Assembly: GCF_910596095.1 (NCBI RefSeq)
Contig: NC_056550.1
Span: 9,067,501-9,131,500 of the forward strand
DNA from: Thunnus maccoyii
Taxonomy: Eukaryota > Chordata > Actinopteri > Scombriformes > Scombridae
DNA length: 64,000 nt
Reading direction: 5' to 3'
The translations under genes were made by a program, and so were the position numbers. This document shows, in pieces, positions 38,313 to 49,689 of this stretch (positions are counted from its first letter, which is position 1; each line of letters begins with the position of its first letter). Below the pieces are notes generated by a model, which ran no database searches, was not told where the DNA came from, and was given only the letters and a program-made list of their open reading frames with translations.

Positions 38313-41300
38313 ATGGATCCACTTGATTTTCTGGAGTCTGATGAACTGTTGCGGTTTTTCCACTGTCACAAAACCGAAATGTCATGCATGGAGAATCCGC
38401 ACACCTTTCTCAGCCAGCTGCGGGATTACAACCTTATCCCGGAAGACAGATACAAGGTGAGTTACTGAAGTGGAAACGTCACGTCTTTGTTATTACGTTC
38501 CTGAAACACCCCCTCCTCTTCCTCACATAGGGATGGTTTGAATTTAACTGCGCGCGCTGGTGCGAAAGCGGGAAATCCAGCACACGCGAACATTTAATTT
38601 CGTCTATGGCTAGTGCTCCTTACAGGACTGATTAATTAAAACCTACGAAAGTTTAATGTTATTTAAATTCACAGTAATATCCTGTTCCCCAGTATTCCAG
38701 GGCTGTACTAACCATCAAGGGAATCCTGGGGCAAAAATTGAGTTGGGGGTCCCCATTGACTCATTTCTTTTTCCCACTCTGTGCATTTTATAAGGGGAAG
38801 CCAGTATGAAAGTAACACCTCATTTTAAATGCTCATTTTAAATGATAATGTTACGGACGGATACTAATTTTCATTGTGATCAACAACTCACATGTGTAGT
38901 CTATCAATACTAGGTGCTATTTTATACAAATGTAGAATGACTTCAGTATTATTTGACTTTGAACGAAGGTTGCACATTGTTACTTTCCAGCCTGTCAGTC
39001 GGGATGAAAGTAACACGAATAGGTGAAAAGTAACACAATGGTATATACTTGAATTGTTTATATTATTCTTGTTTTTATTAAAAAATATCTGTCAATATCC
39101 TTATTCGTATGTAATTGCAAACATATTATGTCCTTTATCTTAATAAAAAAAAATTAACTTTATTTTCAATTTCATCAAATGTTTTGCAACAACAGTATGA
39201 ACAGTATAACTTTTAAAGAACATTTAACAGTATAACAGTTTAAAACTAACACATTTCATTTGCTGTATTACTAACAAAAATTAAACATAAAAATTTGTAA
39301 CACACACAGTGTGACCGTATTACCAGCGGAATGAAAGAGACAGCTGTTACTATTGTCTGGATAGTTAAACCTAACTTGCTTCTATAGTGAAAAACTCTAA
39401 CATGGCAAACTTCAGGATGTGTTAAAGTACTAAATAATCTGTCAAATGAACAATACAACTTGTCATTCAAAAAATTTTACTACTTGAGTGAATTTACTTA
39501 CCATGGTCGAAAACAGCTTTTCACGTAAAACTCTGGTTTTACGTGAAAAGCTTTTCAAGGCTCTGGTAAGTGTTGTGCGCTGTATGTGCTGACGCAGTTA
39601 AGCATATCAAACTTGTATGGGCTCTGAGATTATCGCTTTGTTACTTAAATCCTGTGTTACTTTCATACCGGTTTAGCCCTATTTAGTAGTTCATTTAATT
39701 AACCTAATAATGAATTACTAATGAATTAGAAATTAGTTTGTGTTGGAGCTGCATCAATTAGTCAATTGACAGAAAATGAACCTGCAACTTTTTTGATAAT
39801 CGATTAATCATTTAAAGTCCCCCTGCACTCAAAAAGATGTTTTTCTTCTTGCTCCTTCAGTGTGATGTTTGAGCTTCACTGTGCAGAATGATGTCTGTGC
39901 AAAGTTTGACACTAGAGGGCTGTTTTCACATTCATCTGCTGAAAGTGCAAAAGTTTCTTTGTGCTCATTGAAAATCCAGTTTTAAGGGTGTGGGCCTATG
40001 AGCATGATTTGTGACATCACAAATAGTTTGGAGCCAATGCTGGTCCAATATTCAACTTACACAAGTGTGATGTGGAAACTTGAAGCCCCCAGTGTACAAT
40101 CACTGAGAATGGACTTTGTTTGTCCAGCAGTTAAACTTTTGAAATGAAAAATATTTGCATATTTATAGAATCTGGAATTTTTAATGAGGAAGAAGGATTA
40201 TTATTCAATTATGTGGATATTATTCATTTCAACAATTGATGATCTAGCCTTGCCAGTATCCTATGAATTACATATCATCTGTCTTCTTTTTATGTGCACC
40301 ATTTATCTCAGAAAAGTGTCCAAATGCATTTTTTATGTACACTGAAAACACAATAATACAGAGCACCAACAAGCTACAAACACTGCCAGCCTGTTATATA
40401 AAGGAGTAGCTCACTCCAAAATAAATATTAATTACTCACCACAGTAGATGGCGACATGAACTTTGTACACACACAGTGTTTGCCCCAGTCTCAGCCTGGG
40501 AAACTGTAGCCTACAAAATCATTACGTAATATTGAACATTTGAAAATATGATTGATAATTTCCTTATAATTATATTCTCTATAAATTTAGTATCAACTGC
40601 AAACTGTACTTAATATTGATTCACTTCTCTCTAACATATACTCTATAGAGCTGAACAATCAACCAAATTTATCAGATTACCAATGTTATGAATCTCTCAC
40701 CGATCCAGGTTTTCTCATATCAAATGTTTTGTTTAAAAACTGTCTAACTTTTATATAATTAAATTGAGAATAGCTGCAACAATAAGTGACGTAAAGCCAG
40801 AAGTTCAACCAATCAGTCACACCATAATCCAGTCCACAAGTCTACGTGGTTATACTGTATTAATCAAGACATACAGATGTGGCCGAAAATATTGGTACCC
40901 TTCCGCATGTTATTTTCTTTGAAGGCTTCATATTTTCTTCTATAAACATAGGGTTGGTGTGATTTACCAAAAAGCTCTAATTTTGTTTCATCTGTCCAGA
41001 GCACATTCTCCCAGAAGGACTGTGGCTTGTCAACATACATTTTGGGGCAAAGTCCAGTCTGGCATTTTGCGTCTCCCTCTCAGAAGTGCGGTCTTCCTGG
41101 GTCTTCTACCATGGAGTCCCTTTTCGTTCAGACAGTGACGGCTGGTGCAACTTGAAAATATTGTACCTTGAACTTGAAGATCAGCTTGGATCTGTACTGA
41201 AGTTTTCCTTGGTTCTGTCTTGACCACAAGAAATCCTTCTGTTCAATCTCAGGCCAATTTTCCTCTTGCGACCACGTCCAGAGATGTTGGCTACAGTTCC

Positions 41301-44300
41301 ATAAGCCTTAAACTTCTTAATAATATTGGCAACAGTGGTCACAGGAACATCAAGCTCTGTGGAGATGGTCTTGTAACCTTTACATTGACCATGCTTGGCG
41401 ATTACCTTTTTTCTAATGTGTTCATACCGCTCTCTAGTTTTCCTTCTGTTTTTCATGTTCAGTGTGATGCACACAGTGGCACAAAACAGCAGAGTGAGTA
41501 ATTTTCTCCTTTTAAACTGGCTGCATGAATGATCATAAGATTGAAAACACCTGTGATACTAATTAAAACACAATAGTGCTTAAAGTATCACTACAAATCA
41601 ATTATTTCGTACAACTTCTAAAGGAAGTATACCAATAATTCTACCCATAATTTTGTCTGGGCTATTTTAGAATGTCCTTGTAGAATAAAGCATTAATTCA
41701 GTTATTTTCACAACTTTTTTGTTTTGTTCCACTGCAAACCAAACATAGACATGCGTTAATAATAAGATATATTTTAATTTCAACACTGTTCAGGGCGAAT
41801 GGTGCATTATTTTAATAAAATGCAAAGGTACCAATAATTTCGGCCATGTCTGTAAAAGTCTTAAGTGAGCCTGCACGAGAAATGAAATATACACTGGTGT
41901 ATTTTTTTTTAAAAATTTAAATCAATGCATGTGCCATTATTTAGTTGATTGTGACAATTAATCATGATATACGGTTTAGTTTGTCATCCATTTGTACTTT
42001 CCTCTATAGTTAGTTATGTTATTTATTAGGGGTGCAACGGATCACAAAACTCACGGTTCGGATCATATCATGGATTTGAGTCATGGATCATTTTGGCATC
42101 ATTTTTCGGATCAGCAAAAAAAAAAGGGGGGGGGGGGATAAAACTTTGTTTTCCATATATTCTAAAACACATACAGCATGGAACTTTTGCCCATGGTCTT
42201 AAATAAAGACAACATTCAAGATGTCCAATGTTTAAATAAAATCTTAAACTTACTTTGTCTTAAACGAGACATATTAAATGTTGCAATTAATTCGCAGTTT
42301 ATATGCGTGCCGAACTGTGGGGGGCGATCCGTACGGATCACGGATCGACTGCGATCCGTAGCACCACTATTATTTATTGTGTTACGCACATATAAGTGGC
42401 CTGCCACATTGCAAAAATGAAACATTTGTCAGACATGAACATAACTTCTTACATATTGCTACATTGCAAACAAAAAACTTTGTCTCCTGTAGCAGGTTCT
42501 ACAAATAAAATCTGCCACAAAAAAGTCCCCTTGCTAAACATAGCACACTTTTTTCCTCTGTAATAATCATCCATCAAGAAGAACTCTTCAGACATGAAGG
42601 ACATTTTTACACAGTAAAACATAAAGTGGACTTCATCTTCAATCTCACCTAAATCAATAAGTCTTCTCTCTTCAGGGAGACTATTAAACCTGCCTGTTTC
42701 TGTAGCTAATGGTAATATACCTGAATGTAACTTGATCTTTGACTTTTGGTTAAATTCTGCTTCACATAAGACTCTAATCAACACTGGTTGTTTTTCATGA
42801 AACATGTTCGTAATTTAGGTTTGCACTAAATATCAATAGACCACCTTTCCTTATACATAACTAACAATTTGCACTTAGCATCATAAATATTAAATTATAC
42901 TGTACATTACACTAATATTCCTATACTTGCACGCATGCAGAAAGTGAGTCGTATGAAGAGCAAAGACAACATGAAGAAAGGCCTTTATGGAATTCTGGAC
43001 TGGTTGGAAAAAGAGCGATCACAGCACATCCAAGTTTTCTGGAGGTGTGTCTTCAAGGAGACCATCATGAACCAGTACCCCACCCTGCGACTGCTACGCA
43101 AGAGCCTCATGGATGGTATGACTATGATAATGTTTGTTAATATGCTTGCTATGTTTATGTTGCCTTAAAATAAGAGTTGTCCTCTCATTATTCTTTCATT
43201 GACGGCAACCTCTAAAAACAGCCATTTGTCTCTTTTCTCTACTTGATATCAACTATATCCTTGGACTTTAATTCCATTGCAGGATCCTTCCATTTTGACA
43301 CACAACTGCCTGAGAACGTGGAAAAGGAAGAGACAAACAAAAGGAAAAGGAAGGAGCCTTCAGAAGATGAGGAGGGAGAAGAGAAGCAAGCAAGCTCAGT
43401 GAAAAAGAAGAGGAAAAGAAATATGAGTGTGTGCAATTCAGAGGAGGAGCAGCCCGGCCCATCTTCTCAGCTGACTACAGGTCAAAAGAAAAAGTCCAAG
43501 AAAATATGCTTCTGTAAGTAATCTCTCACCAATGTCACTATGCTTTACTTATGTAACCATGACTGTATATAACATAAAAATTGCTGTCGCAGTTGAGTTT
43601 GTTATACAGTCTAAAAGATGCAACAGATTCAGTGGTTGCGCCTTGTGGCAAACACAGGACAATAAATGGGCAGAATGTTTGAATCGGAAATTTGTCTCTG
43701 CATAGGGCAGAAGAAGAGTTTCTTATTGGAACAAAGGAGTCAAAATGCCTTTTTTCCAGCTTCTCCGCTGAAGAAGGGAGAGAAGAGCGAAATTTGGACC
43801 TGGGCCATCTATAAGTCTCAGCTGCCTGTGACCTGTGGAGTTCAGAAGGGGATGCTGAACAAAGACAGACTGGCTAAAGGTCAGAACAGCAAAGCAAAAC
43901 TGAATGTCTGAAGTGACTGATTATAAAATAAGTACTTTTATCTTTATCTTTTTCTGTATCTTCCTGTGTGTGAAAAAAGTTATTTGAATTCCCGATCTTG
44001 TGAATGTTTCAGGGGAGAAGTGCATTCTGGTTGAGAAACAGTGGATCACTCCCAATGAATTTGAGAGACTTGCAGGGAAGAAGAACTGCAAGAACTGGAA
44101 GTTGAGCATCAAATGTATGGACACCCCCCTAATAAAACTTATTCAGGTTTGTGCATGAGATTTTTGGATTATACATGAAAAAAGACTGTGTGACACAGTT
44201 TGATTTCCTTTAATATTTAACTTCACATCGTTTGCTGTGGAAATCATTTTATTTTCTGTTTTTTTGGAATTGACTGCAGGAAGGGCACCTGAAATCAGTG

Positions 44301-46630
44301 CGCTACAAAGGAGGGAGTAAAAAGGTAAGAAAGGAATGTGGCAAAAATACAGAAACAAATTCTGACTGCTGATTCTTGTCTGAGTCGTATCCTCATTTTT
44401 CTTCCTGCTAGGCCAAGAAATCACTGTTCCCATCTGAAACTTCTATCCCAGGTTTGTTGTTTTCGTGCAAAATACTGATTTTGGGCAAGACTGGCAGTAC
44501 CAGCAGTGGTCTTAAACATTTCTTACGACTGCACGTTAATACATAGGGTATTTTTTATAGCTTATGAGTGAGTGCTACATTCCCACAAGTATCTGATACC
44601 ACACATAAAATATTAAAACATTAAAATCTAATGGTAGCTGAAGTGAGCTTCTTAAGTGCTAATGTGGGAGAAATTATGGATATGTGAAACAAAAATAAGA
44701 TGGCTTTTCACCTCCTCCTTTTTGTAGTGTCTGATGAGGAAAAGGATGAAGACCAGGAAGACCAGGAGTCATCAAGTGAGAGAGAAAGTTCCCCAGATGT
44801 CACAGGTGCTGTTTTATACACAGTGATATTCAGGTTTGAAATACGACCATGCTAATATGAATAGACTTTGTTAATCAAATTCTCTACATGTGTCAATTAC
44901 AGATGAAGAAGAAGAGCAGCCAGAATCCAGTCATAACAGTGGTGAGACGGTGTTCAAAGTGACATGCGGCACTATAGCTGGGACGTTACACAAAAAACGA
45001 TTTGCATCAGGTAACTATATGGTATAATACACAGTGAAGCTGAATAGAGATATCTCTACTGTAAATCCTGTTCAATCTCTTCTACTCCCAACCCCCTACC
45101 ATGTACAAGGGATGTTTAGCGAGAGATAGCAGTTCAATTGTATATGCCACATAGAAGTGGTATACATCATCTAAAAGCTGGGAGCCTGAAGATTAATTTG
45201 AGGTGCAGTTCAGCACTGTGTGTCAAATTTTTCAAGTAATAAATCTGTAATGAACATTGTGTTTTTGTTAAGTGCCTATTCAAATTTTGGAAGTTTAGAG
45301 TGTATAGGGGCTTAGAACATTATGATGGAAGTATATTATGACCATTCCCATGCTCAATTATGTTTCATAAACTGTTGCAGCAGTTTTTGGGTTGATACCA
45401 TTTGTTACAAAGATTTGGTGCAAATTTTTACCATTTTTGACCAGTAAAGAATTGCTAAAAAATGGTCAAAACTCCCTCCAAAATAACACATTAAAACACC
45501 AAGACCTTGAGGAACACCATAGAAAAATTCATGCTGTGATTTGGTATCAAAATCTTTTGACATTTTGGGGTTTCTGTAAGAGTTTCTGTAAGCTTTCTGT
45601 TCTGGAAATTGCTCAGAAATCCCCTTATTCTCAATATACCTAGGAAAGCCATATATCTGCTGAATGCCCTAGGACTCTAGATTGTGGTTGTTAAGTTTCA
45701 TGAGGCTGAGATTATCCTAGAGTTCACAATAGGTCATTGTATACAGTGAAGTCAAATTTCAAAAATTGGTCTCACTACAATAAAATGGCTACTATGGGAA
45801 CTAACATCATCACATATGAATACAGTTGGGCTTCTTGAATCCCCAAGAGTCTCAACTTTCCAGTTATACCCAATTTATGCAATTCCAAGACTGTTTAGGG
45901 ACCCCAGTATGCAGAAATATTCAAATACACCATTTTTAGAATAGGTGAAAATACATTTATACTGCATGCAAAAACAGCATGATTTTAGCCCAAAACTGCA
46001 TGGGATTAGCATAAAGTGGGTATGTCTGTGAAGGAAAGACTTGTGGGTAATGGTAGAACACATTTTCATTCAGATATATTTAAGTGAGAGGTCAAGGGAA
46101 CCCTTTGAAAATGGCCATGCCAGCTTTTGCTTTGCCAGAAGCCTAACTTTAGCATAACTTTGGAGCGTTATTTAGCCCTCTTCCTGACAAGCTAGCATGA
46201 CATACTGAGGTCACCTAATTTTATATGATACAAGTATCTTCACTGTAGCTTTAAAGCTGAGCCACCTACAGCCTCTGAAAGACAATAATGTCACCCACGG
46301 ACGCCGGCATCCTCAGGGAGTGGAAGAGGTTAATGTGCATTTTGTTTTTCTATTAGAGACTTGCAACTCTGGTGAATAGTCAGTGTAAAAATATATGAAC
46401 TATCCTGCAAAACAAAGAAATGCATCTCCTCTAAACTTGCTTTAATCTCTAGGGCGTTGTGGGAAGAGTATCCGTATCGAGACGAGCTGGATGAGCCCAG
46501 AGGAGTTTGTGAAGGAGGCATCAACACAGACAGACACCTCCTGGAGGAAAGACATCCTGTGGGAAGGCAAACCACTTAGTGTCCTCATAGAGGTAACTAC
46601 GGTCAGGGTGGTGTCACATTGTGTGTGTGT

Positions 46631-46662
<32 letters not shown>

Positions 46663-49489
46663 TTTGGTCATTAAAGTCCACAGATATGGAGTTTATAGCA
46701 TTAGCATAGAGAAGGAGGGAATAATTACACTTTGAAGTTTGTCATTTAATCATACCAATCAGGTCATAGGACTACATGCACTGAAATCTGATTTTTTTCT
46801 AAAGCGGTTGCTGTTGTCATAAAACCACACTTTCAAGATAACATTTCATCAAACTTCCACCATATGAACTGTAAGCTGCATCCCAACATGGCCTCCAGAA
46901 GTTACAAGATGAAGTTGAAAGACAATAGAGTGGACAAATCTTCAGCTTGGCTTATGACAGTGGACTTCAATCCAGACCATCCTGGACTCAAATCAGCCTA
47001 AACAGAATTGGTTAAAAAGAAACAAAATCATCTGTGGTTATTTAACTTACAGAAAAAATGTAAAGAGATGAAGACAGAGAGCAAAAGAAAATATATAGAC
47101 AGGTTGGGTCAACTATAGGAATAATCATCTAAAAACAGAGCCACAAGCTTTTTTAAGCCAAAAAGACATAAATTATGAAACAAAGAGGAAGACACTGTTA
47201 ATGTTTCTATTTCAGGCAGAAATCTTGAAAATCCACTCGCTGCTGTGTACTTGCAAACTGTGCAGTCCAGATCATGATGAACTGGTAAGTTTGTTGATCT
47301 GTTTCAGACTCTGAAACAGAATTTCCTCACATTACATTCATATTTATTCTGCATGAACAATGAGATGGCCAGTGCAGTGAGCTACTTACAAGTCTGCCCC
47401 TTCTGGAGTGTAAAAAGAGTTTAGATTTTTATAAACAAAGAAACTATTTCTCTCAATGGCCTAGCATTATGTTGTAAATAGAGCTGCTCTCATGTATGTC
47501 TTGGCAGGAGAATGAGAAAAACGATGATGAGTGTTTTATCTGTAAAAGTGAAGAAGAAGAAAAGCTGGTGGTGTGTGATCACTGCCCTCGCTCCTTCCAC
47601 CAGAAATGTCACCTGCCTCATGTGGAAGACACCGTTTTAGGGTGAGCTTTGATCACAATAAGAGCCAACCAAGGCATATAATTCTAATTTCATTGTTACT
47701 TTGTTTCTTCTTTTTTGTTTCTAGTTGATTGTTGATTGTCATGTGTCTTTAGCTTTAACTACTTTATTGTGGCTGAAAGAGATTTTGTATCATTTTAAAC
47801 CACTGTGAATCACAATATACAGTGCATTCAGAAAGTATTAAGACCCCTTTACTTTTTTTCACATTTTGTTATGTTGCAGCCTTATGCTAAAATCATTTAA
47901 ATAAATTTGTTCCCACATCAATCTACACTTAATACCCCATAATGACAAAGTGAAAACAAAATTTTAGAAATTTTTGCAAATGAATTAAAAAGGAAAAACT
48001 GAAATATCACATTGATCTTTTCAAACAGTAGACATTGTAATGAATGTGACCTAAAATACTTTTCTTTGGTGAAATAGTAATTTAAAGCTGCACTAATAAA
48101 TATTTATATAAACAATGTATCAATGAACCCGCGGGAAAAAATAACACCCGATTCTGCAGTTTCCCTCAGCTCTGCGGAGCAATGTAGTGTCTTTTAGTTC
48201 ATTGTTTTGGCTTCATGGCCCACAACTTTACTGTTTTGGTTCACTCTCACCACTGTCATCATCCTCTCTTACCACTGCACGCTACCTACCCATCACCAAA
48301 CCACAAAGTTAGCGACTAGCTGGTGAAAATAGGGGAGTGTTTAGCAGCTGAAGAGACAGATATTTCCCTCAGAGCTAAAAGGAAAGTGAATATTACTTCT
48401 AAATTCACCAGAAACATGATTTCAAATGAATGACAATGTGGCTCCATGTCTGCTGGATTACTAAATAAGCAACAGTTTGCTAACATGTGCACCATTTCAA
48501 TTAAATAATGTTACTAATGTATTCGCGATGTTGGGAGTTAATAAATTACAAGCTTTATACTCATATAACACTAGTTAAATTGACAACTGACTGACTGCGT
48601 GTGTGTGTGTGTGTATGTGTGAGCAGGGACGATAGACCATGGATGTGTACATTCTGTGTATTCAGAATGACTCAACAGTGGCGTTACGCCGATGAGTTGG
48701 AAAGGACAGCAGCCATGTCCCACCAAATATCCCGACACATGCTGGTGAGCACAGTGTCCGACTCTTTGACTCTCTCTGTTTGTCTCTTTGTCATTAGGTC
48801 TGTCAATCTTACAGTAATGTCTGTCTGTCTTTAACGTTCACACTGCGTACATCTACAGGAATGCCAGTATATCCTCCTCTGTCTGCACAGCGCTGATGAG
48901 AGACAAGTATTTGCTACAAACCCAAGCCTCTATGTAAGTGTTTTTCTTATACGTCCCTATGGACGAGACAGAGTCACACAATCAACAGCTATTTGTTTAT
49001 AGTAGCCTGAAATTGATGCACACCATAAATCTAATTTTCAAAATATATTTTGGCTTGTAGAGTGTTGATCATTTCATTCATTTCTGCTTGACACCCACAG
49101 TTGAGAGACTACACCACTGTGATCAAGACTCCAATGTGGCTGGGCAATGTAGCAGACAAACTTCAGAAGAACCACTACCAGACTGTTGGAGAATTTGTGT
49201 CCGACGTCCAGCTCATTTTCACCAACTGTGCCTCATATAACAAAGTAAGAAGCAGTATCTCTGGATGACAGGCGGGGTCAAGAGTGTTCATAATTTTTAC
49301 ATTCTTTACCGAGAGGTGTGCATCAACAGATAGAGAAATAAATTCATTTTTACAAAATATTTTAGTGACAAGGACTATTATGTTCTCTTGCAGGGTAATG
49401 CTGAATTCCTCGCCATGGGAGTCAGACTGAAGGAGCTATTTGACGTGGAATTTAAGAATGCATTCAACATCCATGAAAACGCAACCTGA
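38313..49489 (+). CDS. SP100/SP110/SP140-like nuclear-body protein: HSR-SAND-SAND-PHD-bromodomain
   Basis: Sixteen exons: 38313-38456, 42941-43115, 43283-43513, 43760-43879, 44013-44146, 44280-44324, 44412-44451, 44728-44805, 44903-45010, 46453-46592, 47216-47284, 47508-47641, 48627-48744, 48859-48933, 49101-49244 and 49394-49489. They join in frame to 616 aa. Residues 1-106 are an HSR/CARD-like multimerisation domain (LLRFFHCHKTEMSCMENPHT, YGILDWLEKER). Residues 107-183 are lysine/acid-rich and likely carry a nuclear signal (KKKRKR). SAND 1 (about 200-285) has the CKNWKLSI core. A second SAND-type domain (about 336-430) has SWRKDI instead. The PHD finger ligands are C437, C440, C451, C454, H459, C462, C480 and C483. 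The bromodomain (about 512-616) keeps the acetyl-lysine asparagine in NCASYN. Family members are chromatin readers of PML-type nuclear bodies, close to AIRE. Two SAND domains are unusual. Exact orthology is not assigned. Confidence 0.9.
38793..39680. mobile_element. DNA transposon-like element with 26-27 bp inverted termini, in SP140-like intron 1
   Basis: The left end (38793-38818) reads agggg..gccagtatgaaagtaacac. The complement of the right end (39654-39680) reads agggctaaaccggtatgaaagtaacac. The two share the 3' 16 bp with one mismatch. The motif 'gatgaaagtaacac' also recurs internally near 39003. A perfect 17-bp hairpin lies at 39515-39552. No transposase ORF and no clear target duplication were found. 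Confidence 0.68.
39515..39552. repeat. Perfect 17-bp hairpin
   Basis: Arms agcttttcacgtaaaac (39515-39531) and gttttacgtgaaaagct (39536-39552) are exact reverse complements with a 4-base loop (tctg). The hairpin lies inside the element at 38793-39680. Confidence 0.95.
39742..39811 (+). repeat. Dispersed 'AATCGATTAATC' repeat, copy 4, cut short at a TTAA MITE
   Basis: Reads 'ttggagctgcatcaattagt' through 'ttgataatcgattaatcatt', then passes directly into the TTAA MITE at 39812. This suggests the MITE inserted at a TTAA inside this older repeat. Confidence 0.6.
39812..40200 (+). mobile_element. TTAA-flanked MITE (piggyBac-type), copy 3, right end unresolved
   Basis: Begins TTAA at 39812-39815 followed by agtccccctgcactcaaaaa. 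The internal blocks 'cttcactgtgcagaatgatgt', 'gagggctgttttcacattca', 'gagcatgatttgtgacatca' and 'ctgagaatggactttgt' align with the 14195 copy over about 390 bp. The right terminus was not found. Confidence 0.72.
40872..41854 (-). mobile_element. Tc1/mariner element with internally deleted transposase
   Basis: The element spans 40874-41852, flanked by TA on both sides. Its 26-bp terminal repeats match with three differences (cagatgtggccgaaa.. / cagacatggccgaaa..). On the minus strand, 41474-41181 encodes a Tc1-type N-terminal helix-turn-helix region (YKTISTELDVPVTTVANIIK, SGRGRKRKI). About 41030-40965 encodes the motif around the first catalytic aspartate (LWTDETKLELFG). The region holding the second aspartate and the glutamate is missing, and the remaining frame is broken, so no active enzyme is encoded. 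Located in intron 1 of the SP140-like gene. Confidence 0.9.
42019..42377. mobile_element. hAT-type MITE (343 bp) with perfect 8-bp target duplication
   Basis: The element spans 42027-42369. Its ends are taggggtgcaacggatc and gatccgtagcaccacta, inverted repeats with two mismatches over 17 bp. It is flanked by the perfect 8-bp duplication ttatttat (42019-42026 and 42370-42377). It contains an A-run followed by a G-run near 42117-42138. Located in intron 1 of the SP140-like gene. Confidence 0.9.
45011..46452 (+). other. Intron 9 of the SP140-like gene (between the two halves of SAND 2)
   Basis: This 1.4 kb intron contains long AT-rich text such as 'gggttgataccatttgtt' and 'tgacattttggggtttctg' that looks like an old dispersed repeat. 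I found no termini, target duplication or second copy in the window. Confidence 0.45.
46619..46662. repeat. (GT)n microsatellite 27 bp after the exon 10 donor of the SP140-like gene
   Basis: GT run with one C interruption in the first part of intron 10. Confidence 0.95.
47820..48003 (+). mobile_element. Tc1-type element terminus, solo remnant
   Basis: After a TA dinucleotide it reads cagtgcattcagaaagtatt, then 'cacattttgttatgttgcag' and 'ataccccataatgacaaag', the start of a widespread fish Tc1 family. No transposase or matching right end follows. Located in intron 12 of the SP140-like gene. Confidence 0.75.
48599..48622. repeat. (GT)n tract forming the polypyrimidine-poor acceptor region of SP140-like exon 13
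   Basis: GT repeats run to within a few bases of the AG acceptor at 48625-48626, replacing a normal pyrimidine tract. Confidence 0.85.
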
Positions 49490-49689
49490 TAAACAGTCTT
49501 CAGTTATATGACTCACCATACTGATATTGGGAAATTGTTCTAAATGTAAACAGTAGGAACAGTAGTAGGAAGTAGCCATATGATCATTTGTTTCGAACAT
49601 ACCCTTTGTATCTAGTTATAAATAACTCAAAAGCAAGAATTGCTAATCAATACAAGGAAAGGGACTTATATTTGAATATGGAGACATCA

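Noticed and set aside
41220..41501. 93-codon plus-strand ORF
   Set aside because: It is the complement of the Tc1 transposase remnant, which reads convincingly on the minus strand.
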